A DNA stretch of 46,480 nucleotides, from contig CAVPXC010000023.1 in assembly GCA_963709505.1 (NCBI GenBank), positions 1-46,480 of the forward strand. The letters run 5' to 3'. The notes under the pieces are model-generated. The model searched no databases, was not told the origin of the DNA, and saw only the letters and a list, made by a program, of their open reading frames with translations. This document shows, one piece after another, positions 7,607 through 15,866 of the stretch. Source of the stretch: CAVPXC01 sp963709505 (GTDB lineage: Bacteria > Chloroflexota > Anaerolineae > JAAEKA01). A program made the position numbers and the translations under genes. The first letter of the stretch is position 1. The number at the start of each line of letters is the position of its first letter.

Positions 7607-9501
7607 ATAGGGCGATTTGCGATTAGATCGAGACGCTCCGTAACGAACGCTCGATTATCTAGCGAGCCAAACTTGATATAGAAACCGCGCGCCTCGAAGG
7701 GCTCCAGCTTCGCTTCCAGGCAATACGGCGCGGCGCAATCGCCCGCTTCCAAGGCCTCGGGGAAGAGTAGGCTATAGCCCGGCGCCTTGATCATCACCTG
7801 CGGATCGGCGGGCATGCCAGTCACTTCGAAGCTGCCGTCGACTGCAGCGTCGACCATGATGGCCGGCTCGGTGCCACGACACGCCTCTCCCTGGCAGTTT
7901 GCCTTGTCGTAGATGTAGAGGATCGCCCCTGGCACAGCTTCGCCCGTGCCGGCGTCCACCGCCTTGCCGGCCACCTTGTTCGGCGAGAGCGCCAGCTGCT
8001 GCTGGGGCTTGCCGTCGAAGGGTTGTGCCACCGTAGCGAAGTTCTCGGCCGTAGCGGTGAAGACCTCGCCCGGCTCCAGCAGCGGCAGCAGGGCAATGCC
8101 TTGTTTATCCGTGGTCGCCTCGCTGCGCGGGCCGCTGATCTGCACGCCGCTGACCGGCTTGCCGCTTTTGTCCAGGACGGTCATAACAACGCCCTTGGGC
8201 TTTAGCGCGACGCTGAGGTCGGCGTCTTCAGTAAACGTGGCCTTGCCCGTCTCGTAGCCGATCGCAGTCGCCTCGATCTCGAGCGGCGTCTTATCGGTCC
8301 AGAGTATGAATTGGCCGTCCGCATCCGTGGTCGCCAAGAGGTCGCCTGCCGTAACTGTGGCGCTCACCACCGGACTGTTGGTGACCTCGTTGACCAGACG
8401 ACCAGCCAAGTGTGGCGGCAGCAAAACCAGATCCAGCGGCTGGCCGGCCAACAAGTTAGTCGCCTCGTCGATGGGCTGCTCGGCCGCTTCGTAATTGGCG
8501 AGTTCGCCGCTGAGCACCAGGCCCGCGCCGTGAAGCCGCTCGATGCGGTAATCACCGCGCTCGTCAGTGGTGGCAGTTTGGCCACCAGCCGTCAGGGTGA
8601 CACCCGCAAGAGGTTTGCCAGTCTGGCCGTCAGTGGCTTTGCCGGTGAGCTCGGTGGGCGTAAGTGCCACGTCGACCGGTTCCTTGCCTTGCAGGGCCGC
8701 TTCCGTGGTCACATTCACCGCGACCGGCAGATATCCAGGCACGGTGACGCTGATCTGGCCGGTGCCCACCGAGGATGAAAAGTAGAAGAAACCGTTGTCC
8801 AGGCTGACGATGCGTTGGCCGTTCAGGCTGGCGGTAGGGGCAGCCAGCGGCTGACCGGTCGTAGCATCGGTAATCGTGCCGTGCAGGCCGTTGGGGTAGA
8901 TCAGCAGGCTGATCGGCTGTGCGCCGTCGGCCGGCCATTCGGTCAGAGTCTGTTCATAGGCGATGTAATTCTCTGCGGCCAGGCTGAGCGTCGCGCCATC
9001 GCGCGACAGACCGCGCATCTCGAAGCGGCCTTCGGCGTCAGCGGTGACCGTCTGATCACCGGCGGTGATGGTCGCGCCGCCGACAGGCTGGCTATCGACG
9101 GCGTTAAGCACTTGGCCTTGTAGCAGAGTGGGGTGCAGACTGGCGGCCAGCGTGGCCGGCGCCAGCGGGAGGAAGCTGAAGGCTACCTGGCCCTGCCACG
9201 TCTGGAAAGCAGCCTCGTCAACGGATGCAGTCAAAGGCTGGAAGCGAGAGGCCTTAACGATAAAGCGTCCCTGCGCGTCGCTGCGCACCTCTTGGCCGGT
9301 GCTCAGGGCAATTTTGGCGTCGGCCAGCGGCTCATTACTTCCTGCGTCGTTAACCTGGCCGTTGACCGACACCGGCAGCAGATACAGCGCCAACACAATA
9401 ACCACCAGCGCAACGGCTGCGATAGTTCCGTACAAGGCGTAGCGCGGGTGCGTAGGCCCGCTAGGCGTTGCGGTCGTCTTCTTACCGTTCGTTGCAGTCA
9501 C
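7603..9501 (-). CDS. Membrane-anchored carboxypeptidase-regulatory-repeat protein, N-terminal part of the DUF4015 fusion
   Basis: This encodes 632 residues from the ATG at 9501. One membrane segment at about residues 24-44 follows a polar N-terminus, so the rest should lie outside the cytoplasm. At least seven repeats of the carboxypeptidase regulatory-like beta-sandwich follow (pattern V.G.V.D..T..P...A.I......T.TD..G.F). The last residues (GFYIKFGSLDNRAFVTERLD) are the first strand of the DUF4015 barrel, cut by a TGA that overlaps the next frame. I infer one broken gene rather than two. A minus-strand promoter (9619-9592) and a 22-base palindrome (9521-9542) precede it. Confidence 0.8.
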   Translation of the reverse strand: MTATNGKKTTATPSGPTHPRYALYGTIAAVALVVIVLALYLLPVSVNGQVNDAGSNEPLADAKIALSTGQEVRSDAQGRFIVKASRFQPLTASVDEAAFQTWQGQVAFSFLPLAPATLAASLHPTLLQGQVLNAVDSQPVGGATITAGDQTVTADAEGRFEMRGLSRDGATLSLAAENYIAYEQTLTEWPADGAQPISLLIYPNGLHGTITDATTGQPLAAPTASLNGQRIVSLDNGFFYFSSSVGTGQISVTVPGYLPVAVNVTTEAALQGKEPVDVALTPTELTGKATDGQTGKPLAGVTLTAGGQTATTDERGDYRIERLHGAGLVLSGELANYEAAEQPIDEATNLLAGQPLDLVLLPPHLAGRLVNEVTNSPVVSATVTAGDLLATTDADGQFILWTDKTPLEIEATAIGYETGKATFTEDADLSVALKPKGVVMTVLDKSGKPVSGVQISGPRSEATTDKQGIALLPLLEPGEVFTATAENFATVAQPFDGKPQQQLALSPNKVAGKAVDAGTGEAVPGAILYIYDKANCQGEACRGTEPAIMVDAAVDGSFEVTGMPADPQVMIKAPGYSLLFPEALEAGDCAAPYCLEAKLEPFEARGFYIKFGSLDNRAFVTERLDLIANRPM

Positions 9502-9520
9502 AGCGTATCCTCACGTAGAA

Positions 9521-9542
9521 GATCACGGGTAAACCCGTGATC
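9521..9542. promoter_or_regulatory. 22-base perfect palindrome, possible operator or hairpin
   Basis: Gatcacgggt and its exact complement are joined by aa. It lies between the predicted promoter and the ATG of the minus-strand gene at 9501. It could be an operator or a leader hairpin. A T-run after it (9550-9554) reads on the plus strand, where no gene ends. Confidence 0.45.
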
Positions 9543-9591
9543 CAAGAGTTTTTTGGCCTGATGAAACACATCGGCCGGACAAAGTCGCGTG

Positions 9592-9619
9592 ATTATAGCA
9601 TAGGCCGATGGGCTGGCAA
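9592..9619 (-). promoter_or_regulatory. Sigma70-type promoter
   Basis: On the minus strand, TTGCCA (9619-9614) and TATAAT (9597-9592) are 16 bases apart and face the repeat/DUF4015 gene at 9501, giving a leader of about 85 bases that includes the palindrome at 9521-9542. Confidence 0.6.
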
Positions 9620-9696
9620 AGTGCGTTCATTGACCGCAAAAGCCGAATGGTCTACAGATAACGAGGTTGACATGGGACCCTCACCTTTGCAAGGGT

Positions 9697-9755
9697 CGCA
9701 AGTTGCAGGTAGCAGGTTGGAAGTCTTCTGCGACCTGCTACCTGCAACCTGCAAC
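9697..9755. repeat. Heptamer hairpin element, family A, copy 2
   Basis: The left arm gcaagttgcaggtagcaggt pairs with the right arm acctgctacctgcaacctgc with two mismatches. The loop gaagtcttctg holds the family core GTCTTCT. Together with the promoters on either side, it accounts for the stretch between the divergent genes at 9501 and 9867. Confidence 0.8.
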
Positions 9756-9830
9756 GTTCATGAGGTTTAGAGGTGATTGCTCATTAAGAAGATACCAGCC
9801 CAGATATCAGGAACATGCCAAAATCGTTTG

Positions 9831-9859
9831 TTGCCATAAACGCGCGCCCATGGTAAAAT
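9831..9859 (+). promoter_or_regulatory. Promoter giving a nearly leaderless transcript
   Basis: TTGCCA (9831-9836) and TAAAAT (9854-9859) are 17 bases apart. The ATG of the DUF951 gene at 9867 is only seven bases after the -10, so transcription would start at or next to the start codon. No Shine-Dalgarno is present. Confidence 0.55.
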
Positions 9860-9866
9860 ATTGGTC

Positions 9867-10109
9867 ATGAGCATCGAGATTCGCCTCGGCGATGTGGTGC
9901 GGCTCCGAAAGCCGCATCCCTGCGGCGGCTATGAGTGGAATATTGTTCGGCTGGGCGCCGACATCGGTCTCCAGTGCACAACCTGTACGCGCCGGGTTTT
10001 GCTCACGCGCCGGGAATTCGAGAAACGAGTCAAAACGTTCGTGCGCCGCGGGGATCCCGCCAGCGGCGCAGCACCCCATGCCGGTCTGACCTTGCCGCCG
10101 GCGCCGTAA
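9867..10109 (+). CDS. DUF951 family small Zn-binding-like protein
   Basis: This encodes 80 residues from the ATG at 9867. The pattern GDVVRLRKPHPCGG, GADIGLQC, C..C (CTTCTRRV) and FEKRVK is that of DUF951, a small protein common in Gram-positive bacteria and Chloroflexota with conserved Cys residues. Its function is not established. The last 15 residues are low-complexity. It has its own promoter just upstream and a strong terminator just downstream, so it is a single-gene unit. Confidence 0.88.
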   Translation: MSIEIRLGDVVRLRKPHPCGGYEWNIVRLGADIGLQCTTCTRRVLLTRREFEKRVKTFVRRGDPASGAAPHAGLTLPPAP

Positions 10110-10121
10110 CCTGTCCGTTCA

Positions 10122-10149
10122 GCCGGGCGGTTGCCCGCCCGGCTTTTTT
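10122..10149 (+). terminator. Rho-independent terminator of the DUF951 gene
   Basis: A G+C-rich stem (gccgggcgg / ccgcccggc) with a short loop is followed directly by TTTTTT. It begins 13 bases after the DUF951 stop. Confidence 0.85.
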
Positions 10150-10203
10150 GGGTCAACCGTTTTTTGCCCGGTTGTAAAAAACGAGACCCGAAGTCAAGAG
10201 AAC

Positions 10204-10231
10204 TTGTCTTTCCTTGGGCCGGTGCTATAAT
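10204..10231 (+). promoter_or_regulatory. Sigma70-type promoter of the MFS gene
   Basis: TTGTCT (10204-10209) and a consensus TATAAT (10226-10231) are 16 bases apart. The ATG at 10249 is 18 bases after the -10, so the leader is only about 11 bases. Confidence 0.7.
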
Positions 10232-10248
10232 GCCGGTCAGAGAACGTT

Positions 10249-11737
10249 ATGGCAATTGTCGGTACACAACAGGGCTTTTCGCCCGTCCTCTACAACAAAA
10301 ATTTCCGCAAGCTGTGGGCAGCTCAATGGCTGGCGCAGACCGCGCAGAACACGACCAATTTCATCTTGATCGTGTTGATCGAACGGTTGACCGGTGCAAC
10401 CGTCCATCAGGGCCTGATGATCATCGCTCTTACCCTGCCGGGGGTCATCTTCGCCCCAATCAGCGGCGTGATCATCGACCGTTGGCCCAAAAAGACCGTG
10501 CTCGTCTATTCCAATGCACTACGGGTTGTCGCCGTATCGTGCTACCTCGCCGTGCTCTTTGCATATCCCGGCCACTCCAACGCCTGGCTACTCCTGCTAA
10601 TCTACACGATCGCCTTCATTATGGCGACGATCGGCCAATTCTTCAACCCGGCAGAAACCGCGACGATCCCGTTCCTGGTGGAACGCCAGCACCTGCTAGC
10701 CGCCAATTCGCTGTTCAATCTGACCCTGGCGCTGTCGCAGGTGATTGGTTTGATCATTCTTGGACCACTGGCGGTCAAGCTTATTGGCATCAATAAGGCA
10801 TTGGTCCTGGTGATGGTCATGTACGCCACGGCCGCGCTGTTGGTGAGCCGGTTGCCGAAAGACATACCCGGCAAGATACACGGCGACGCGCGCAGCGCAT
10901 GGGATCGCGCTAAGTCGGAGCTGAAGGAGGGTGCGCAGTTCGTGGTCGGACGAGATACCGTGCTTGCTTCGATGATCAATCTGACGTTGATCGCCAGTCT
11001 GGTGATGATTATGGCCATGCTGGCGCCCGGGATCGCCTCGCGGGTGTTTCACCTGTCACCAGAGGACGCCATCGTGGTCTTTGCGCCAGCGGGTATCGGT
11101 ATGTTGGTGTCAGCAGTTATTCTAGGTCGCAGGGGCGATCGCGTTCACAAGCAGCGGGTAGTACGCTGGGGCTTGGTGGCACTTAGCTTTGGATTTGCGG
11201 CGTTTGGCTTGCTTTCCTGGCGCTTTGAGACGACCAACCAGCGCCTGGCGCTTGATCCCAGGTCGATGATGCACATGGCGCCGGCCGGCGCCGCTCTCAT
11301 CCTCGACCAGCGTGCTCATGAGCCTTATTCTCGGGTTGTCCGCATCCGGCGTCAACATTGTCTCGCAGACTACCCTGCAAGAAAACACGCCCGATCGGCT
11401 GCGCGGCCGGGTCTTTTCGGTTCAGTTTATGCTCAACAACCTGGTCGGCATCCCGCCGATGCTCGCCATCGGCGCCACGGCCGACTGGCTGGGTATTCCA
11501 GTGGTGCTGGTAGGGGTCAGTCTGATGGTGCTAGCTGTGCTGATAGTGACTACACACATCCAACGACGCGCTGCTAAACAGCCCATGCAAGAGTCAATGG
11601 GGTTTGGCGCTACTAGCCAAGATGATATGGCCGGCCGGCCGGCTGTGTCACTTCCTGGTGATCCCCATAACGCCGAGGCGATCCTTGAACCATCGGCCCT
11701 ACAACTAACGTCTACCCCGCTAACCAAGAGCCGTTAA
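10249..11737 (+). pseudogene. MFS transporter, one frameshift
   Basis: A major facilitator protein of about 495 residues begins at the ATG at 10249 (FSPVLYNKNFRKLWAAQW) with many membrane segments. The loop FAPISGVIIDRWPKKTVL is the signature between helices 2 and 3. At 11311 one extra C changes the frame. The C-terminal helices (VLMSLILGLSASGVN, PDRLRGRVFSVQF) continue to 11737, while the original frame runs on as non-membrane Arg/His-rich sequence to 11577. The family resembles macrolide-efflux (MFS_3/EntS-like) transporters; the substrate is unknown. Confidence 0.85.
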
Positions 11738-11799
11738 CGGGTCGATCCCAACATCGTTTCGCGGCCTTCGAGAATCCAATACCACCGAGGTGTCCAACC

Positions 11800-12552
11800 A
11801 TGCTACGTGATGAACTCGTCCGATACCTCGATCGATACCTGCGCATCGCCGAGATTCCGGATTATGGGCCGCAGGGCCTGCAAGTCGAAGGCGCCGAAGA
11901 GGTAACCCGCATCGTCTTTACCGTCGATGCCGGTCTCCCCTGCATCGATGCGGCCATCAAGGTGGGCGCGCAGATGCAGATCGTACACCATGGCTTATTC
12001 TGGGGTAACCAGGAGCTGATCCGAGGGCCTTTTGGGCGCAAGGTTCGCCGGCTCATGCAGACCAACCTGAACCTCTACGCCACTCATCTGTCGTTGGATG
12101 CCCACCCGGAGGTGGGCAACAACGTGGAGCTGGCCAGAATCCTGGAGTTAACGGTGGATAGCTGGTTCTGCAACGTCAAGGGCAACGACATCGGCGTCAT
12201 CTGCATTCCCGCCAATGGCCTGGAACTGGCTGCCTTGGTCAGCACGATCAAGACCAGACTCGGTATGGAGCCGATCGTCCTGGCTCATGGCCCCAGCTCT
12301 GTGCGGCGGGTGGCGATTGTCTCCGGCGGCGCCGCCTCGCATGTGGCAGAAGCAGCGGCTATGGGAGCAGATACCTTCCTCACCGGCGAGACCAGCCATG
12401 CGCAATTCTACGATGCGCTCGACTACGACATGAACGTTATTTTTGCCGGTCACTACGCCACAGAGACCGTGGGTCTCAAGGCCCTGGGACGGCATTTGAA
12501 CGGTCGTTTTGGGTTGGAGACCGTGTTTATCGACTTGCCAACCGGTATGTAG
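11800..12552 (+). CDS. Nif3-like dinuclear metal centre protein
   Basis: This encodes 250 residues from the ATG at 11800. Metal ligands are visible as HHGLFW, LYATHLSLDAHPEVG and GHYATE, in the order and spacing of the Nif3/YbgI/DUF34 family. The length is normal for the short form without the CutA-like insert. The family is very widely conserved and forms ring-shaped hexamers; proposed roles include GTP cyclohydrolase I-like activity and metal handling, but none is settled. It lies about 60 bases after the MFS gene and could be co-transcribed. Two palindromic terminator-like repeats follow. Confidence 0.92.
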   Translation: MLRDELVRYLDRYLRIAEIPDYGPQGLQVEGAEEVTRIVFTVDAGLPCIDAAIKVGAQMQIVHHGLFWGNQELIRGPFGRKVRRLMQTNLNLYATHLSLDAHPEVGNNVELARILELTVDSWFCNVKGNDIGVICIPANGLELAALVSTIKTRLGMEPIVLAHGPSSVRRVAIVSGGAASHVAEAAAMGADTFLTGETSHAQFYDALDYDMNVIFAGHYATETVGLKALGRHLNGRFGLETVFIDLPTGM

Positions 12553-12571
12553 GGATGTAACACGCGCCATG

Positions 12572-12668
12572 GATTCAGAAAGGACCTTTCTTCGAAGAAA
12601 GGTCCTTTCTTGTGTCAAACCCTCTAGATTCAGAAAGGACCTTTCTTCGGAGAAAGGTCCTTTCTTGG
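12572..12668. repeat. Two tandem perfect palindromes, probable bidirectional terminator
   Basis: Two units about 56 bases apart contain the self-complementary core AAAGGACCTTTCTTC plus its exact complement (first copy), with one change in the second copy. They lie between convergent genes (Nif3-like ending at 12552, infA ending at 12771), as expected for transcription termination in both directions. Another copy is at 42608-42640 and a partial one is near 32043. The rest of the gap to 12770 shows nothing further. Confidence 0.75.
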
Positions 12669-12770
12669 AACAAACGCTATTCTATGGAAATAAGTGCCAG
12701 TCGCACTGAGTGGCGCCGCATAACGTCCGACCAGCCAGCGCGCAGGAAGCTATATTAACACGTCTGGCGC

Positions 12771-13016
12771 TCAGGCCCGAGCCTGGGGTGCCCGATGCCG
12801 GTATACAATTCGACCGCGCGTGAGGTCATATGGCGACAATTCGACGCGCACCGCGTCGCCCAATAGCACGCGGATATAGTGCTTGCGCATCTTGCCGGAC
12901 AAATAGGCCAGGACCGCATGCCCGTTTTCCAATTCCACTCGGAACGTGGTGTTGGGCAGCGCTTCGATAATCTTGCCTTCGAGGATCAGTTTATCGTCCT
13001 TCGAGCCTGTTGACAT
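12771..13016 (-). CDS. infA: Translation initiation factor IF-1
   Basis: This encodes 81 residues: a single OB-fold with KLILEGKIIEALPNTTFRVEL, LAYLSGKMRKHYIRVLLGD and LSPYDLTRGRIVYRHR, matching IF-1 over its whole length with short extensions at both ends. IF-1 binds the 30S A site during initiation. The ribosome-binding site AAAGGAGGTGAT is a near-complete complement of the 16S 3' end, consistent with strong expression. It lies 80 bases after rpsU on the same strand and is probably co-transcribed with it. Confidence 0.97.
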   Translation of the reverse strand: MSTGSKDDKLILEGKIIEALPNTTFRVELENGHAVLAYLSGKMRKHYIRVLLGDAVRVELSPYDLTRGRIVYRHRAPQARA

Positions 13017-13095
13017 TCGCCATCACCTCCTTTCCAGACGTAACTCGTAACGTGAATGGTGAGAAACTTGCTTTCGAGCCAGTCACCCGACCGCC

Positions 13096-13302
13096 TCATT
13101 CGAGCGTCTTTTCTCGCTTGTGCTGTGCTTGGCGCGCCTTGCGAATGGCCTTCTGCTTTTTGATGCGCCGTACTTCGCTGGGAGAAGTGAACCAACGCTT
13201 TTTGCGAGCCGTAGACAGCACGCGGGACCGGGTGACTTCCTTGCGGAAGCGCTTCAGAAGCTGTTCCTGAGACTCACCGGGTCTCAGTTCGACATTTGCC
13301 AT
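13096..13302 (-). CDS. rpsU: 30S ribosomal protein S21
   Basis: This encodes 68 residues (VELRPGESQEQLLKRFRKEV, FTSPSEVRRIKKQKAIRKAR), a small, very basic protein with the S21 pattern across its length. S21 sits near the anti-Shine-Dalgarno region of the 30S platform. GGAGG lies 10 bases before the ATG at 13302. A structured leader precedes it, and infA follows. Confidence 0.96.
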   Translation of the reverse strand: MANVELRPGESQEQLLKRFRKEVTRSRVLSTARKKRWFTSPSEVRRIKKQKAIRKARQAQHKREKTLE

Positions 13303-13420
13303 GTGAGATCACAACCTCCTTCAATGAATATGATGCGCTCAAAGTGAGCGCTGAGAAACCTATAGGGCGCCTCCCTTCTCAGGGAAGCGCTGTAATCAGC
13401 CTGGCACCAAAACACCGCAC
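13303..13420 (-). promoter_or_regulatory. Structured leader of rpsU-infA
   Basis: Two inverted repeats lie upstream of rpsU: gcgctcaaagtgagcgc (13333-13349) and ctgagaa/ttctcag enclosing gcgcctccc (about 13351-13382). Ribosomal protein leaders often carry autoregulatory structures, but I do not recognise a known one. No clear promoter could be placed. Confidence 0.35.
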
Positions 13421-13432
13421 CGTTTCATAGAC

Positions 13433-13465
13433 ACACAAAAGCCTCACTGCACGCGCAAGTGAGGC
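13433..13465 (-). terminator. Rho-independent terminator
   Basis: On the minus strand, an eight-base stem gcctcact/agtgaggc with a nine-base loop is followed by TTTTGTGT. It is placed to end the yqeC-mocA transcript (stop at 13622) before the rpsU leader. Confidence 0.7.
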
Positions 13466-13621
13466 ATCCTGAAACAACGCTAGGTGCCGGAATCATTGCC
13501 TGAAGAGCGCTAGTCTGATGGTGTGCCACTCCTCTGCGATGTTGCCCTGCGAACACTCGCGGTGAACCACAGGCGCCACTTGGCTTCTGCACTCTGATTA
13601 TAGTCCAGTCAGCAGCGACTG

Positions 13622-15019
13622 TCAAGCCTGCGACCGCCAATACTCCGCCATCGTCTCGATGCCTTGCGGCTGGGGTTCATCGATGGGAACGACCAGCACG
13701 GCAGAGCCATACCGATCGATCACGTGCCGGCCGCCGGTGTCGCCCTGCAAAGCCATCAGCTCGGGGAAAACGCTGCGGTCGAACAACACCGGATTGCCGC
13801 GTTGACCACCCTTGTACTCAGGCACGACGATGGGCGCAGGCGAACGGCGATGGGCCTGCACGAGGAGATCGACGGTCTCGGAACGCACGCCCGGCTGGTC
13901 GGCGAGCAAGAACACCGCGGCTGAAACCTCGGAAGACAAGCCGTGGACGGCCGCACGCACGCTGCTGCTCTGGCCCGCAAGCCAATCCGGATTGGTCACC
14001 ACGGTCACCGGCCGGTCCGCCAAGACGGCAGCAACATCTTCGGCGCGATAGCCCGTGACTACGAGCACTTCGCTCAGCAGGCGACTAGCCAGCGCCGTGT
14101 CCACAACATGTCCAACCAGCGTATTGCCCGCGTTCCAGGGCAAGAGCTGCTTGGGCAGGTCGCCGCCCAGACGACTTGCCCGGCCTGCGGCCAGGACCAC
14201 ACCGGCGACACGCGCGTGAACCTCGACGACCGGCTCCATGGCTTGGGTGCTGCCAAGCAGAACTGCCTGATACGTAGGCTGAGCCACCGCACTCCCTAGA
14301 ACCAGACTAGCGATCTCGCGTGCCCAGGCCAGACGATTACCTGCCTCAGCCTCAGCATCGGCGTCGTCCCACGCCAAATTGAGATACAAGAAGGAAGCAG
14401 CCCCCGCTCGATGGCCCTTCAAACCGCCTGCCGGGTGCGCAAGCAGCCTGGCGATCGCTGCTGGCGTTAGGGGATCGCCCAGATGAAGGCCGGTCAGCTC
14501 AGCTGCGATCTCCGGCCGGTGCACCGAGCGGTGATCAAGCGGCTGGTTCACTCCTAGCATCCCCGCCACGGTGATGACGTGAGTGACGCACGGCGGCACC
14601 ACCGGCTCGTGGCCGGCCGGCGCTTTGAGCGGCCGCTCGCGGCTGCCGTCGGCCTCCACCACGACCGCGTCCACATCAGCCAGTGCGGACAAGCGACAGA
14701 TCGTCTCAGGCGACAGGCCGCGTAGCTTGCCCGGCTCGGGCGCAACGCCGGCCATAACCAGCACCCGGCGATAGCCGCGCAGGGAAACGGGCAACTCCTG
14801 CGACAGCAAGAAGAGATCGCCGCCGATTACCGAGAAAGGTGCATCGTCGATCTGCCGCATCCAGAGGCGAGTCGTGGCCGTAAGCAGCGTCTGCCTACCG
14901 GCCGCGGCCAGCTCCTCGCCCAGCCGAAAGAGCAGTGTCGACTTGCCGCCCGCGCCGATCAGCGCGATGATAGGTTCAGTTTGGGTTTCGTTCAAGCGCA
15001 GGGCAGTCGTCAAGTGCAT
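13622..15019 (-). CDS. YqeC-MocA fusion, molybdenum cofactor processing
   Basis: This encodes 465 residues. Residues 1 to about 255 match YqeC, the putative selenium/molybdenum hydroxylase accessory protein (P-loop-like IGAGGKSTLLFRL, TATTRLW, VVEADGSRERPLKAP). Residues about 270-465 match MocA-type cytidylyltransferases (VAGVVLAAGRASRLGG, PKQLLPW, FLLADQPGV, GNPVLFDR), which convert Mo-molybdopterin to its CMP form. The two activities are usually encoded by neighbouring genes; here they form one chain with an Ala-rich joint. The molybdenum hydroxylase operon at 21.4-27.5 kb is the likely client. Whether the client uses selenium is not shown: no selD or selA is present here. Confidence 0.88.
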   Translation of the reverse strand: MHLTTALRLNETQTEPIIALIGAGGKSTLLFRLGEELAAAGRQTLLTATTRLWMRQIDDAPFSVIGGDLFLLSQELPVSLRGYRRVLVMAGVAPEPGKLRGLSPETICRLSALADVDAVVVEADGSRERPLKAPAGHEPVVPPCVTHVITVAGMLGVNQPLDHRSVHRPEIAAELTGLHLGDPLTPAAIARLLAHPAGGLKGHRAGAASFLYLNLAWDDADAEAEAGNRLAWAREIASLVLGSAVAQPTYQAVLLGSTQAMEPVVEVHARVAGVVLAAGRASRLGGDLPKQLLPWNAGNTLVGHVVDTALASRLLSEVLVVTGYRAEDVAAVLADRPVTVVTNPDWLAGQSSSVRAAVHGLSSEVSAAVFLLADQPGVRSETVDLLVQAHRRSPAPIVVPEYKGGQRGNPVLFDRSVFPELMALQGDTGGRHVIDRYGSAVLVVPIDEPQPQGIETMAEYWRSQA

Positions 15020-15214
15020 CGATCAAGGTCTCGTCTACTGTCGATGGATCGCAGCGCGACTTCTCCGGCACGCTGCGGCTTCGGCTCAGGTACGAATTAT
15101 AATCAAAAACGGCCAATTCGCCACCAGTGAGTAGCGCGGCACTTGCGTGCGCCAGTGGAATCGTCAGGACGTGCTCAAGAAACAATCTGACGCATAATCT
15201 GGCACCCTGCTTGT

Positions 15215-15243
15215 TTGTCGCCAGCGCCTTGCTCAAGTATACT
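15215..15243 (+). promoter_or_regulatory. Sigma70-type promoter of the cupin gene
   Basis: TTGTCG (15215-15220) and TATACT (15238-15243) are 17 bases apart, giving a leader of about 115 bases to the ATG at 15364. On the other strand of the same intergenic region, a TATAAT box near 15100 may belong to the divergent yqeC-mocA gene, without a clear -35. Confidence 0.6.
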
Positions 15244-15363
15244 TTATGCCAACGTCCGTGCGCGCTTGCAGCAGCAAACACTGACGCGATGGAGCGTCAA
15301 TCCCATCGGGAAGTGACGTTGCCGAATTTGCGCCACTATTTCTTTTCGCACAAGGAGACAGCC

Positions 15364-15765
15364 ATGTCCGGCAAATTCATTCAGGCAGCAGGTGTAGAGC
15401 GCCAGGCCTTGGATTGGGGAACGCTGGGATGGCTCAGCCACCCTCCGGCTACCGGGGCCAACTACTTGACCGTCATCGACGTGGTTCTGCGGCCAGGGGG
15501 TGGGCACAATTTTCACAAACACCCCGACCAAGAGGAGATGATCTTCGTCGTCTCGGGCCTAGTCGAGCAGTGGATCGAGGCTGAAAAGCGCATCTTAGGC
15601 CCCGGAGACTCGGCCTATATCGAGCCGGGGGGCGTTCATGCATCGTTCAACGACGGCGACGGACCGGCGCATCTCCTGGCTATTCTGGGCCCCTGCGTCG
15701 GTGAGATCGGCTACGAGCTCGTCGACGTTGCGACGGAGCCGCCGTGGAACACGATGCGAGCATAG
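15364..15765 (+). CDS. Single-domain cupin protein
   Basis: This encodes 133 residues from the ATG at 15364, which follows AAGGAGA by seven bases; the frame is open further upstream but has no other ribosome-binding site. The cupin motifs are clear: GGGHNFHKHPDQEEMIFVV (motif 1, three potential His/Glu metal ligands) and LGPGDSAYIEPGGVH (motif 2). Such proteins are sugar isomerases, dioxygenases or simple sensors; nothing here decides. The clostripain-family gene follows 100 bases later on the same strand. Confidence 0.82.
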   Translation: MSGKFIQAAGVERQALDWGTLGWLSHPPATGANYLTVIDVVLRPGGGHNFHKHPDQEEMIFVVSGLVEQWIEAEKRILGPGDSAYIEPGGVHASFNDGDGPAHLLAILGPCVGEIGYELVDVATEPPWNTMRA

Positions 15766-15866
15766 GCCTGCCGCGGTGCAGCGCTATAAAGGGGCACCAC
15801 TCACCACAGTCCGATACAGGCGTTGTTTTTATCCGGCACCCACTTCCAAACGAGGAGAAGAAAGCA

